Shown here in pieces: positions 1-8,682 of a DNA stretch of 34,220 nt (within the stretch, counting starts at the first letter, position 1; every line of letters starts with the position of its first letter). Under the pieces are notes generated by a model, which made no database searches, was not told the DNA's origin, and saw only the letters and a list, made by a program, of their open reading frames with translations. A program made the position numbers and the translations under genes. Source of the DNA: TMED109 sp002171375 (lineage in GTDB: Bacteria > Pseudomonadota > Alphaproteobacteria > TMED109); NCBI GenBank assembly GCA_965657505.1, contig CBFHON010000012.1, positions 1 through 34,220 on the forward strand. The letters are read 5' to 3'.

Positions 1-606
1 AAGAGTATACTAAATTTAATCGATAATTTATTTAATAAAGAAAATATAAAAATAGATATTAATGCTAAAAAATTGCTTTCTAATTATTTAGGCGTTGATA
101 GATTAGTAACAAAAGGCGAAATAGAGAAAGCAATATTATATGCAGGAACTAAAAAACATCTATCTATAGAAGACATATCTGCTTTTTTGAGTGACCAAGC
201 TTCAATTAATATTGATGAGCTTTACGACCTAATTTTATTAGGGGATATTAAACAAGCATATAAAATACTCTTAAAGTTACAAAATGAAGGAGTACAGCCC
301 ATACAAGTCTTTAGATCCTTTACTAGGCAACTACAAAATTTATATTCTATGAAGGAAAAATACATAGAAAACATGAATGTTAATGATGTAATAGATAGTT
401 TTAAACCACCAATATATTTTAAAAGAAAAGAAAATATTAAACGCCATACAAAAGAGTGGTCGATCACAATGATAAACAAAGCATTAATATTAATAGAAAA
501 TGCAGAAATAAACTGCAAAAAACTAAAAAGTAACCCTAATAATATTGCTAAACAAACTATTTTAAACCTAGGCCTGATGAAAAAAAATGAAAGTATTAGC
601 TTTTAA
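1..606 (+). CDS. holA: DNA polymerase III delta subunit (HolA), C-terminal part
   Basis: HolA is the clamp-loader subunit that opens the beta sliding clamp during replication. The reading frame is open from base 1, so the 5' end and the N-terminal ATPase-like domain lie outside the window. The visible roughly 200 residues contain the family segment LGVDRLVTKGEIEKA and a helical C-terminal domain with a SIEDISAFLSD stretch. The apparent TTG at 73 is internal and not a start. The gene converges on parB and the two 3' ends overlap by 11 bases. A holA-parB junction is common in alphaproteobacteria. The assignment rests on conserved segments and context. Confidence 0.88.
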   Translation, partial: KSILNLIDNLFNKENIKIDINAKKLLSNYLGVDRLVTKGEIEKAILYAGTKKHLSIEDISAFLSDQASINIDELYDLILLGDIKQAYKILLKLQNEGVQPIQVFRSFTRQLQNLYSMKEKYIENMNVNDVIDSFKPPIYFKRKENIKRHTKEWSITMINKALILIENAEINCKKLKSNPNNIAKQTILNLGLMKKNESISF

Positions 607-1459
607 TTTTATCTATAAGCTCATCTAATTGATCTAAGCTTTTATAAGTAAATGTAATTTTTCCTTTTCCGTTTTTATCTTTTATTGACGTCTTAAGGCC
701 AAAGCTAGCCTCTATTTCCTTTTCCAAATTTAAAATATTTATATCTGGTTCTTTATTGTTCTTGCTTTTAGCTATAGCTCCTTCTTTTAATAATTCCTCT
801 ACCTGTCTAGCGTTTAATTGCTTACTAATAATAACTTTAGCTAGTGCAGAACTATTTGGCTTTCCAATTAGAGGGCGAGCCTGGCCAACATTTAGTTTTT
901 TATCTTCTAGTAGCTTCTGAACATCTTTTGGTAAGCTCAACAGTCTGATAAAATTTGAAATATATGCTCTGCTTCTATGCATAGTAGTAGATAATTCTTC
1001 ATGCGTTATAGAGAACTTTTCCATTACTTTTTTATAGCCTTTTGCCTCATCAATCGCAGATAAATTCTCTCTTTGAATGTTTTCAATTAATGCAATAATA
1101 GCGACCTCTTCATCTTTTATATTTTTTATATGTACAGGAATTTCATGAAGACCAGCCATTTGTGCTGCTCTCCAACGTCTTTCGCCCGCTATTATTTGCC
1201 AAGCTTTTTCTTTTCCTTTTATTTCTTTTACTATTATAGGTTGAAGCACACCTTTGTCTTTTATTGAATCCGCTAATTGTTTTAAAAGCTCTTCATTAAA
1301 TGACTTCCTAGGTTGAAGAGGATTTGGTCTTATTAACTCTATTGGTAAATTATCAAAAATATTACTTTTTTTGTTATTTTCTTTATAATTCTGTTCTTTA
1401 TTTTCTTGAAATAATGCTTCTATACCTCTTCCTAATCCTCTCTTATTATTTTTTGGCAT
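596..1459 (-). CDS. parB: Chromosome partitioning protein ParB
   Basis: ParB is the CTP-dependent clamp that loads at parS and spreads to form the partition complex, which ParA then moves. The 287 residues show the family order: an N-terminal ParA-contacting patch (RGLGRGIEALF), the CTP-binding region with IRPNPLQPRKSF and GERRWRAA, the NIQRENLSAIDEA block, a helix-turn-helix DNA-binding region, and a C-terminal dimerisation segment. Length is normal. It lies 12 bases downstream of parA and is surely cotranscribed. Two parS palindromes at 4748 and 6129 are its expected binding sites. Confidence 0.97.
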   Translation of the reverse strand: MPKNNKRGLGRGIEALFQENKEQNYKENNKKSNIFDNLPIELIRPNPLQPRKSFNEELLKQLADSIKDKGVLQPIIVKEIKGKEKAWQIIAGERRWRAAQMAGLHEIPVHIKNIKDEEVAIIALIENIQRENLSAIDEAKGYKKVMEKFSITHEELSTTMHRSRAYISNFIRLLSLPKDVQKLLEDKKLNVGQARPLIGKPNSSALAKVIISKQLNARQVEELLKEGAIAKSKNNKEPDINILNLEKEIEASFGLKTSIKDKNGKGKITFTYKSLDQLDELIDKIKS

Positions 1460-1471
1460 TTTTTTCTCCCA

Positions 1472-2254
1472 TTATTTGATTCTCTTTATCATTTCTTTAG
1501 CTAAAGAAATATATGCTTGACTACCACTAGAATTAATATCATATAATATTGCCGGTAAGCCATGTGATGGAGCTTCTGAAAGTCTTACATTCCTAGGTAT
1601 AATTGTTTTAAAAACATCTTTACCGAAATATTTTTTTACTTCTTCTTTTACTTCTGAGCTAATTCTATTTCTCTTATCATACATTGTTAATAAGATGCCT
1701 TCTATATATATAGAAGAGTTTAAGTTTTCCTTTATTCTAGCAATCGTTTTTTTAAGGTGAGATAAGCCTTCTAAAGCAAAAAACTCACATTGTAGAGGAA
1801 TAAGCAAAGAATCTGCCGCTGTTAAAGCATTTAAAGTTAGTAGACCAAGCGAAGGCGGACAATCAATAAAAACAAAATCATATTTAGCTTTAAGGTACGT
1901 AGTATATCTCTGAAGTCTTTTCATTCTATCTTTAACATCAACTAATTCTACTTCTACAGCACTCAAGTCTACTGTAGCAGGTATTATTTCTAAACCTGGT
2001 ATTATCGAAGCTTTTATAGAGCCCTCTATATTTTTTTCTTCTCCGAGCATTTCATATGAACCAATTTTTCTATCCTTTTCATCTACACCTAGTCCTGTGG
2101 AAGCGTTTCCCTGAGGGTCAAGGTCTATTAATAAAACTGATTTCTTAATTGCCGCCATAGAAGTGGCTATATTTATTGCAGTAGTTGTTTTTCCTACACC
2201 TCCTTTTTGATTGGTAACTGCTATAATTTTGCATTTTTTATTACTTATCGTCAT
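1472..2254 (-). CDS. parA: Chromosome partitioning ATPase ParA
   Basis: ParA is a nucleoid-bound Walker-type ATPase that moves the ParB-parS complex. The deviant Walker A motif NQKGGVGKTTT spans about residues 15-25, with signature lysines at 17 and 22. It is followed by LLIDLDPQGNAS and the FIDCPPSLG Walker B region. The length of 260 residues is typical of chromosomal ParA/Soj proteins without an N-terminal DNA-binding domain. The start lies inside the 3' end of rsmG (14-base overlap), which suggests translational coupling in an mnmG-rsmG-parA-parB transcript. Confidence 0.97.
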   Translation of the reverse strand: MTISNKKCKIIAVTNQKGGVGKTTTAINIATSMAAIKKSVLLIDLDPQGNASTGLGVDEKDRKIGSYEMLGEEKNIEGSIKASIIPGLEIIPATVDLSAVEVELVDVKDRMKRLQRYTTYLKAKYDFVFIDCPPSLGLLTLNALTAADSLLIPLQCEFFALEGLSHLKKTIARIKENLNSSIYIEGILLTMYDKRNRISSEVKEEVKKYFGKDVFKTIIPRNVRLSEAPSHGLPAILYDINSSGSQAYISLAKEMIKRIK

Positions 2255-2852
2255 TAATTTTCTCGAAGTTATTTATAATAATTATATTACTTTCTTTAGA
2301 GGTTATACTCTTAACCAGTTTATAGTCTATATGAAAACGTTTTTGAGCAAACAGCAACTCTTTTTTCCAATTTATTCCTTTAGGAAAAATGCATACGCCT
2401 TTTTTAGTTAATAAAGGCATAGATATCTCTAATAAAGATGATAATGAAGAAACAGCTCTAGCAATGACAGCATTAGCAGAACTATAAGGCAAAGACTCTG
2501 CTCTAATGTTATCAATGATAACATTAGCGTTTGTTTTTCTTTTTGCTTCTTTTAAAAAGGCGCACTTTTTCTTATTGGCCTCACACAATACTAAGTCTTT
2601 TCTGCCCATTATAGCCAATACTAGGCCTGGAAAACCCGCACCTGAACCAATATCATACAAAACCTTTCCTTCTTGGATTGGAGGTAACAAGTGATATAAT
2701 TGGGCGCTATCTATAACATGTCTCTCCCACATATTTTCTAAAGTTGAGGCGCCAACCAAATTAACTTTTTTTTGCCAAGATTTTATTAAGCAACAATATA
2801 TTTCAAGCTTTTCCTGCTCCTCTTTAGAAAAGGAAAATGTGCTTGGCTTCAT
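2241..2852 (-). CDS. rsmG: 16S rRNA (guanine-N7) methyltransferase RsmG (GidB)
   Basis: RsmG methylates N7 of the G527-equivalent base of 16S rRNA using S-adenosylmethionine, and its loss gives low-level streptomycin resistance in other bacteria. The 203-residue protein has the SAM-binding loop YDIGSGAGFPGLVLAI, the HVIDSAQL motif upstream, and the VIARAVSSL segment. It starts 2 bases after the mnmG stop and overlaps parA by 14 bases. The gidA-gidB-parA-parB order is one of the best conserved origin-proximal clusters in bacteria. Confidence 0.95.
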   Translation of the reverse strand: MKPSTFSFSKEEQEKLEIYCCLIKSWQKKVNLVGASTLENMWERHVIDSAQLYHLLPPIQEGKVLYDIGSGAGFPGLVLAIMGRKDLVLCEANKKKCAFLKEAKRKTNANVIIDNIRAESLPYSSANAVIARAVSSLSSLLEISMPLLTKKGVCIFPKGINWKKELLFAQKRFHIDYKLVKSITSKESNIIIINNFEKINDDK

Positions 2853-2854
2853 AG

Positions 2855-4720
2855 TTAAGCGGCCAATTGGCGCATATATATTATTACAGCGCCTATTGCA
2901 GCTGGAGTAATGCCAGGAAGAGAAGAAGCTTGGGCTATAGTTTCTGGCCTTGCCGTATTTAGCAGCTCCTTTGCCTCATTAGATAGAGATCCAACTGACG
3001 AATAATCAATATTTTTAGGAATTCTTAGCTTACCATCTTTTCTATATGTTTTTATATCATTTTTCTGTCGCTCAATATAGATAGCATACTGACATTCTAT
3101 TTCTAATTGTGTCGCAATTTTTGGCTCTACTTTTAGTTCAGGCCATATATTGCTTATATGCGTGAAAGTAATGTCTGGAAAAGATAAAAGATCAACAGCA
3201 GTTCTCCTGACACCATCTTTTCTTATATTTAGCCCTTCTTTTATACCTTCATCTGGTGTTAAACTTAATTCCTTCATAATTTTATATGCTTGGTTTATTT
3301 TATTTTTCTTTTTGGTATATAATTCCCACCTCTTATTAGAAACAACTCCTATTTTATAGCCTTGCTCAGTAAGCCTTTGGTCAGCATTATCTATTCTAAG
3401 CCTTAGCCTATATTCAGCTCGAGAAGTGAACATTCTATATGGTTCTGGAGCCCCTCTTGTAACTAAATCATCAATCATAACTCCTAAATAAGCATCTGCT
3501 CTATCTAAAATAAAAGGTTGTCTTTTTAATACCTTTAAAGCTGCATTTATTCCAGCTATAATCCCTTGACCCGCTGCTTCCTCATAGCCTGTAGTGCCAT
3601 TAATTTGGCCTGCTAAAAACAAACCTGAAACTTTTTTTAATTCAAGAGAAGATGAGCACTCTCTTGGGTCAACAAAATCATAAGCAATTGCATAACCAGG
3701 CCTTAATATTTTAGCATTTTCTAAGCCAGGCATTAATTTAATTATTTTTTCTTGAACTTCTTCTGGCAAGGAAGTTGAAATACCATTTGGGTATACAGTA
3801 TTATCGTCCAAGCCTTCAGGCTCTAAAAATACTTGATGTCTATCCCTATCAGAAAACCTCATTACTTTATCTTCAATAGAAGGGCAGTATCTAGGCCCTT
3901 TAGCATCAATTTTTCCTGAATACATTGCTGACTTTTTTATATTTTTTTTGATTAGCTTATGTATTTCTTCATTTGTATATGTAACTCTGCACTCTACCTG
4001 CCTGTTACTAGGCTTAGCATTATATTCAGAAAACATTTCAGGATTCTCATCTCCTAACTGTTTTTCTAAAACATCCCAATTTATTGTCTTTCCATCTAAA
4101 CGAGGCGGTGTACCAGTTTTTAGCCTTCCCATAGATAGATTAAAACGGCGCAAATCACTAGCGAGACTAATAGATGGGGGCTCTCCAACCCTACCAGCAG
4201 CTATAGTTTTATCTCCCATATGTATAATGCCATTTAAAAAAGTACCAGTAGTCAAAATTATCGCTTTAGCTAAAATAGTTTCTCCGCTTTCTAAATAAAC
4301 CCCTTTAATTGATCCTTTATTTTCAGCCACAAAACTAGCAACAGTTCCCGATAAAACAGTTAAACCTCTCTGGCTTGCAATAGCTTTTTGCATGGCTTCT
4401 CGATAAATCTTTCTATCTGCCTGACACCTAGGCCCCCTAACTGCTGCGCCTCTACTTCTGTTTAATAAACGAAACTGTATTCCTGCCTCATCTGCAACTA
4501 ACCCCATCAAGCCATCTAAAGCATCTATTTCCTTTACTAAATGTCCTTTTCCTATCCCCCCTATTGCTGGATTACATGACATTTCACCTATTTTTGCTTT
4601 ATCTTGCGTAATAAGAAGAGTTTTAACACCCATACGCGCGGCGGCCGCTGCAGCCTCACAGCCTGCATGCCCGCCACCAATAACAATTACCTCTATATTT
4701 TCTTTATTAATATTTAACAT
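2855..4720 (-). CDS. mnmG: tRNA uridine-34 cmnm5 modification enzyme MnmG (GidA)
   Basis: MnmG, with MnmE, installs the carboxymethylaminomethyl group on U34 of several tRNAs using FAD, folate and glycine. The N-terminal FAD-binding Rossmann motif VIGGGHAGCEAAAAAARMG is at about residues 12-30. Conserved blocks SCNPAIGGIGKGHL, RGPRCQADR and GQINGTTGYEEAAGQG follow, and the C-terminal helical MnmE/tRNA-binding domain is present. The length of 621 residues is normal. No strong ribosome-binding site precedes the ATG. A parS site lies in the 44-base gap from mnmE. Confidence 0.97.
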   Translation of the reverse strand: MLNINKENIEVIVIGGGHAGCEAAAAAARMGVKTLLITQDKAKIGEMSCNPAIGGIGKGHLVKEIDALDGLMGLVADEAGIQFRLLNRSRGAAVRGPRCQADRKIYREAMQKAIASQRGLTVLSGTVASFVAENKGSIKGVYLESGETILAKAIILTTGTFLNGIIHMGDKTIAAGRVGEPPSISLASDLRRFNLSMGRLKTGTPPRLDGKTINWDVLEKQLGDENPEMFSEYNAKPSNRQVECRVTYTNEEIHKLIKKNIKKSAMYSGKIDAKGPRYCPSIEDKVMRFSDRDRHQVFLEPEGLDDNTVYPNGISTSLPEEVQEKIIKLMPGLENAKILRPGYAIAYDFVDPRECSSSLELKKVSGLFLAGQINGTTGYEEAAGQGIIAGINAALKVLKRQPFILDRADAYLGVMIDDLVTRGAPEPYRMFTSRAEYRLRLRIDNADQRLTEQGYKIGVVSNKRWELYTKKKNKINQAYKIMKELSLTPDEGIKEGLNIRKDGVRRTAVDLLSFPDITFTHISNIWPELKVEPKIATQLEIECQYAIYIERQKNDIKTYRKDGKLRIPKNIDYSSVGSLSNEAKELLNTARPETIAQASSLPGITPAAIGAVIIYMRQLAA

Positions 4721-4747
4721 AATGACTATTTACTATATTTTTTAAAA

Positions 4748-4763
4748 TGTTTCACGTGAAACC
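4748..4763. promoter_or_regulatory. parS site 1 (ParB binding site)
   Basis: TGTTTCACGTGAAACC is a 16-base near-palindrome around CACGTG and differs from the symmetrical form only at its last base. It matches the well-known bacterial parS consensus. It occupies the mnmE-mnmG gap, about 3.3 kb from parB. Confidence 0.9.
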
Positions 4764-4764
4764 T

Positions 4765-6108
4765 TCATTTTCCGATACAAAAACCAGAAAAAATTTCGTC
4801 TAACACATCTTCTATATCAATAATGCCAACTATTCTGCCCAAAGATATGGAAGCTGACCTTATAAAATCTGCAGAGATGTCCATATTATCTTTTTTTGCT
4901 TCTTGCATAGCAAGCTCCAAGCTCTCTTTTGTGCTTTTTAGGTGATTTATGTGTCTTATTCTATTAGGGCCAACAGATAGGTCAGACGAAGAAGTCATTT
5001 TTTTTACTTCTTTAGAAAGGCTCTTTAAAAACTCATCTATTCCTTGTTTTGTTTTGCATGAAATACAAAAGCCACTTTTTTTAAGGCTGCCATAATCAGA
5101 AACAAGGTCTATTTTATTATAGATATGTATAATTTTAGCTTCTCCGAATTTAGATAAGTCTAATGCTGCTTCTTTTTTGTTATCTAGTGCAGAACTTATA
5201 AAAAGCACTATATCAGCATTTTTAGCAGTACTTTTTGATCTTCTTACGCCTTCTTTCTCTATTTTATTTCTTGCCTCTCTTATACCGGCTGTATCATATA
5301 TTGTTACAGGAACACCTTCAAGATTTAGGCGCGCCTCTATAGTGTCCCTTGTAGTTCCTGCATGCGCAGATACTATAGCGCGGTCTTCATTTAGCAAGGC
5401 GTTTGTAAGGCTTGATTTTCCTACATTTGGAGCCCCTATTAAAGCTACTTTTAGCCCGCTCCTTAGCCTTTCTCCTGTTATACCTTTTTCAAGGTCTTTC
5501 TCTATATTTTTTATTAGAAAAGATGTTTTTTTAATAAAATTAATTTTTTGTGCTTTCTCAGAAACGTCTCCTTCATCAGAAAAGTCCAATAAGGCCTCCA
5601 TTTCCGCTCTAATCCATACAAGCTCTTTTCTCCACTCTAAATACTTTTTAGAAAGCTCGCCTTTTAATAAGCGTAAAGACTGTATTCTTTGCTCTTTAGT
5701 TTCTGAAGCTATTAAATCTGCCAGGCCTTCTACTTCTAAAAGATCCATTTTTCCTTTAATTAAAGCTCTTTTAGTAAACTCCCCGGGCTCAGCTGGCCTG
5801 AAGCCCTTAATAGAAGAAAGGAATAAAAAGACTTCGTCAACAACTGCTGTAGAACCATGGAGGTGGAGCTCAACCAGCTCTTCTCCTGTAACGCTGTCTT
5901 TCTCTGGGAAATAACAAACCAATGAAATGTCTATAATTTCTTTTTTAGGAGGCTTAAGCTTTGTTAAAACTAGTTTTCTTGGTTCTAGCTTTTTTACTCC
6001 CAATAATCGTAAGGCTTCTGAGGCGGAAGGGCCGCTTATTCTAATTATTGCAATGGCTGCAGGCAAAGGCCCGCTAGATAAAGCATAAATTGTTTGAGGG
6101 CTAGCCAT
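4765..6108 (-). CDS. mnmE: tRNA modification GTPase MnmE (TrmE)
   Basis: MnmE is the potassium-activated GTPase partner of MnmG in U34 tRNA modification. The N-terminal formyl-THF-binding domain begins with the usual TIYALSSGPLPAAIAIIRISG. The inserted G domain has GAPNVGKSS at residues 225-233, AGTTRDT as G2, DTAG as G3 and NKID as G4. The protein ends in the catalytic FCIGK (C-x-G-K). A good ribosome-binding site (GGGAG) precedes the ATG. parS palindromes lie on both sides of the gene. The usual rho neighbour upstream has been displaced by the block at 6150-13324. Confidence 0.97.
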   Translation of the reverse strand: MASPQTIYALSSGPLPAAIAIIRISGPSASEALRLLGVKKLEPRKLVLTKLKPPKKEIIDISLVCYFPEKDSVTGEELVELHLHGSTAVVDEVFLFLSSIKGFRPAEPGEFTKRALIKGKMDLLEVEGLADLIASETKEQRIQSLRLLKGELSKKYLEWRKELVWIRAEMEALLDFSDEGDVSEKAQKINFIKKTSFLIKNIEKDLEKGITGERLRSGLKVALIGAPNVGKSSLTNALLNEDRAIVSAHAGTTRDTIEARLNLEGVPVTIYDTAGIREARNKIEKEGVRRSKSTAKNADIVLFISSALDNKKEAALDLSKFGEAKIIHIYNKIDLVSDYGSLKKSGFCISCKTKQGIDEFLKSLSKEVKKMTSSSDLSVGPNRIRHINHLKSTKESLELAMQEAKKDNMDISADFIRSASISLGRIVGIIDIEDVLDEIFSGFCIGK

Positions 6109-6128
6109 TTTTCTCCCAAAAAAGTAAA

Positions 6129-6144
6129 TGTTTCACGTGAAACA
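6129..6144. promoter_or_regulatory. parS site 2 (ParB binding site)
   Basis: TGTTTCACGTGAAACA is a perfect 16-base palindrome, extended to 18 by flanking A and T (6128-6145). It lies in the mnmE / dienelactone hydrolase intergenic region, 1.38 kb from the first parS. Confidence 0.93.
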
Positions 6145-6157
6145 TATATTTATTTAT

Positions 6158-6185
6158 TTGTTATTTATATATTATACCATATAAT
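6158..6185 (+). promoter_or_regulatory. Candidate sigma-70 promoter for the hydrolase/oxidoreductase pair
   Basis: A consensus TATAAT at 6180-6185 has a weak TTGTTA at 6158-6163, 16 bases upstream. It would give a short leader of about 15 bases before the ATG at 6207, whose ribosome-binding site is AGGAGA. The region is very AT-rich, so chance matches are possible. Confidence 0.4.
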
Positions 6186-6206
6186 TAAAATTTTAGGAGA
6201 ACGATT

Positions 6207-6926
6207 ATGCCCTCAGGTTACATAGATATACAGTCTTCCGATGAAAAAGGTACATTTAAAGCTTATTTTGCCTCCAGGCCATACCTTTCCGACCTTCCAA
6301 GGCCGCCAGGAATTGTTATTATTCAAGAAATATTTGGTGTTAGCCCTTTTCTAAAGGAAATGGCCAATCGTTATGCTGCGCATGGATTTGCAGTGGTAGT
6401 TCCTGACTTATTTTGGAGGCTAGAGCCTCCTCTTACTGAGCTCCCTGATCAATCTGAAGCCGCCACACAAAAAGCATTTGAATTATACAAAAAATTCGAT
6501 GTTGATAAAGGGGTAGACGATATTGCAGCCTCCTTAAGATGGCTAAGAGAAAACGAAAACACCTCGGGAAAAACGGCTGTGGTTGGGTATTGCTTGGGTG
6601 GGCTTCTTGCTTTTTTATCTGGCTGCCAATTAGATATAGATGCTGCTATAGGATATTATGGCGTTGGCATAGAAAAAAATTTAGAAAACAAAAACATGAT
6701 CAGAAAGCCAATAATGCTCCATTTTGCAGAAAATGATGGCTTTGTGCCTGCAGAAACAAGAAAGGGTTTAGAAGAGAGCTTTTCTGATAACGACTTAGTT
6801 ACTATTAATAATTATGGTGGTTGTGACCATGGCTTTGCACGAACAGGAGGCTCAAATTATGATAAAGCTGCTGCAGAAATTAGTGACACACGAACATTAG
6901 CCTTATTAAAAAAATCATTAGCTTAA
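6207..6926 (+). CDS. Dienelactone hydrolase family protein
   Basis: This is an alpha/beta hydrolase of the dienelactone hydrolase (carboxymethylenebutenolidase) family, a cytosolic enzyme that opens lactone or ester rings. The expected catalytic triad is visible: Cys129 in GYCLGG, Asp177 in FAENDGFVP and His208 in GCDHGFA. The N-terminal GIVIIQEIFGVSPF segment, with the conserved Glu, also fits. The 239 residues are full length. AGGAGA lies 8 bases before the ATG. The gene is followed after 14 bases by a quinone oxidoreductase, probably in one operon. The true substrate is unknown, because many members act outside chlorocatechol degradation. Confidence 0.9.
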   Translation: MPSGYIDIQSSDEKGTFKAYFASRPYLSDLPRPPGIVIIQEIFGVSPFLKEMANRYAAHGFAVVVPDLFWRLEPPLTELPDQSEAATQKAFELYKKFDVDKGVDDIAASLRWLRENENTSGKTAVVGYCLGGLLAFLSGCQLDIDAAIGYYGVGIEKNLENKNMIRKPIMLHFAENDGFVPAETRKGLEESFSDNDLVTINNYGGCDHGFARTGGSNYDKAAAEISDTRTLALLKKSLA

Positions 6927-6940
6927 ATAGGAGAAAAATA

Positions 6941-7918
6941 ATGCATACTAACGCAATAATGGTTCATAAATTAGGGGGGCCAGAAGAAATGATATGGGAG
7001 AAAATAGAGGTTGCCTCCCCAAAAGAGAACGAAGTTCTTATTAGACAGACAGCAATTGGCCTAAATTTTATAGACACCTATTTTAGATCAGGTCTTTATC
7101 CAACTCCTCTTCCAACTCCTATTGGTATGGAAGCTGCCGGAGTTATAGAAGAAACAGGCCCTGGAGTTACTGAATTTAAAGTAGGAGATAGAGTCGCCTA
7201 TGCCTCCTCTCCATTAGGTAGCTATTCTGAGATAAGAGTTTTTCCTATAAATAACTTGGTTAAAATACCAGATGATATTTCAGATGAGCTTGCTGCAGCT
7301 ATTATGCTCAAAGGAATGACAGCAGAATACCTTGTCAGAAGAACCTTTAAAGTAGAATCAGGTCAAACGGTATTATTTCACGCCGCTGCTGGTGGGGTAG
7401 GCCTCATAGCCTGTCAATGGTTAAAATCAATAGGGGCTAACGTTATAGGTACTGTAGGCTCAAGCGAAAAAGCCGAATTAGCTAGAGCCAACGGCTGTGA
7501 TCACACTATCCTTTATAAAGAGGAAAACTTTGTAGAAAAAGTAAAAGAGATTACTAATGGAGCTGGAGTACCTGTTGTGTATGATAGCGTTGGAAAAGAT
7601 ACAGCTATCCAAGGGCTTGATTGTCTTTCTCCGCTTGGCCTTTTAGTGATTTTTGGAAATTCATCAGGCAATGCACCAGCTATAGAGCCTGGCCTTCTAG
7701 CAACTAAAGGCAGTTTATATGTTACTCGCCCAACGTTATTTAGCTATAATAATACAAGAGAAAAATTGGTAGAGAGCGCTAATCATGTTTTTGATATGGT
7801 TAGAAATGGAAACATATCTATCAAAATTGGAGCCAAATACGACCTTAAAGATGCTGTTCAAGCACATAAAGACTTAGAAGGGCGCAAAACTTCTGGATGT
7901 ATACTGTTAATGCCATAA
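6941..7918 (+). CDS. Zinc-independent quinone oxidoreductase (MDR family)
   Basis: This is a medium-chain dehydrogenase/reductase of the QOR (NADPH:quinone reductase) subfamily. The N-terminal GroES-like domain has GLNFIDTYFRSGLYP and the conserved PTPIGMEAAGVIEE. The nucleotide-binding motif AAAGGVGLIACQWLKSIGA lies near residue 150, and no zinc-ligand cysteine cluster is visible. Length (325 residues) and ends match the family. AGGAG precedes the ATG. Its stop codon lies inside a terminator hairpin that also runs into the tail of the opposing PepSY gene. Likely roles are NADPH-dependent reduction of quinones or enals, but the substrate cannot be read from sequence. Confidence 0.92.
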   Translation: MHTNAIMVHKLGGPEEMIWEKIEVASPKENEVLIRQTAIGLNFIDTYFRSGLYPTPLPTPIGMEAAGVIEETGPGVTEFKVGDRVAYASSPLGSYSEIRVFPINNLVKIPDDISDELAAAIMLKGMTAEYLVRRTFKVESGQTVLFHAAAGGVGLIACQWLKSIGANVIGTVGSSEKAELARANGCDHTILYKEENFVEKVKEITNGAGVPVVYDSVGKDTAIQGLDCLSPLGLLVIFGNSSGNAPAIEPGLLATKGSLYVTRPTLFSYNNTREKLVESANHVFDMVRNGNISIKIGAKYDLKDAVQAHKDLEGRKTSGCILLMP

Positions 7919-7941
7919 GGTATTTAATGGCGGTTTTTTTT
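7912..7941 (+). terminator. Rho-independent terminator after the quinone oxidoreductase
   Basis: GCCAT (7912-7916) pairs with ATGGC (7927-7931), followed by GG and a run of eight T (7934-7941). The stem starts within the last codons of the plus-strand gene and the T run lies inside the 3' coding end of the minus-strand PepSY gene. The stem is short, so strength is uncertain. Confidence 0.6.
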
Positions 7942-8673
7942 AAGCCTATAGAAATATCTTTTTATTGAAGGCCTCAAAGCCATATAAGACCCGCTAACAG
8001 ATAAAAATACTATTAATAGGCTTGCCACTAAGAATATAAACATAACAAAGGGGCCAAAAAACCTTCCGTTATGCAAATCTGCAAATACTCTTAGAGCTTG
8101 AACGCCAGGGCCTTGAACCTGAAGCAAATAGTAACTTGCGGTTTCTTCATCAGTTGCTGCCAGAATACTCTCATTATATTTAATATTTTGTTCTTTAAGC
8201 ATAGAAAAATTAAGGCTTGTATTTAAACTATATATGTTTTCATTAACGTCACGTAAAAGCACTGCATTTTCGCTTTTGCCTATGGAGTTAACAATAAATG
8301 GAATGCTTTTTTCTTCGATAATCTTTAGCTCATAATCGCTTTCCTCAATAAGAAGAATTTTTTCTTTACTTAATACAAATATAAGGTTTTCCTTTTTAAG
8401 CAGCCCTAATATGTCTGCCATGCCTGTCTCTAAAGACATGTCTGATGTTATTATTTTGCTTTTAACGACCCCAATGTCTTCATCATTTCCTTCTAAGACT
8501 TTAACATCTGAAAGTTTATACATGTCATATAAATTATATATGAAACTATTGGTAAAATACGTATCTTGAAGCTTAAAGGTGCTAGGATACATCAATACAG
8601 CACCAGTTATAGACAAATGTATAACAATTAAACAAATACTTAACCCTATAATTTTATGGAGTCTTTTGAGCAT
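7924..8673 (-). CDS. Small PepSY-associated membrane protein (putative flavin/heme-linked reductase subunit)
   Basis: The 249-residue protein has two membrane segments, near residues 8-28 and 205-232, enclosing a roughly 150-residue extracytoplasmic part. The N-terminal LHKIIGL...ITGAVLMYP and C-terminal ADLHNGRFFGP...SGSYMALRPSIKRYF segments match the ends of PepSY-associated TM proteins, including conserved histidines in LHK and LHNG. Family members are usually larger, with about four helices. Several PepSY proteins pass electrons across the membrane to flavin or ferric substrates, so a reductase role is an inference. It lies 9 bases after the FMN-binding protein gene, in one operon under the iron-type promoter. 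Confidence 0.72.
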   Translation of the reverse strand: MLKRLHKIIGLSICLIVIHLSITGAVLMYPSTFKLQDTYFTNSFIYNLYDMYKLSDVKVLEGNDEDIGVVKSKIITSDMSLETGMADILGLLKKENLIFVLSKEKILLIEESDYELKIIEEKSIPFIVNSIGKSENAVLLRDVNENIYSLNTSLNFSMLKEQNIKYNESILAATDEETASYYLLQVQGPGVQALRVFADLHNGRFFGPFVMFIFLVASLLIVFLSVSGSYMALRPSIKRYFYRLKKNRH

Positions 8674-8682
8674 TTATATAAA

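Noticed and set aside
5177..5914. Long plus-strand reading frame of 245 codons opposite mnmE
   Set aside because: It is antisense to a clearly conserved GTPase gene, has no family signature and reads as serine/leucine/phenylalanine-rich shadow.
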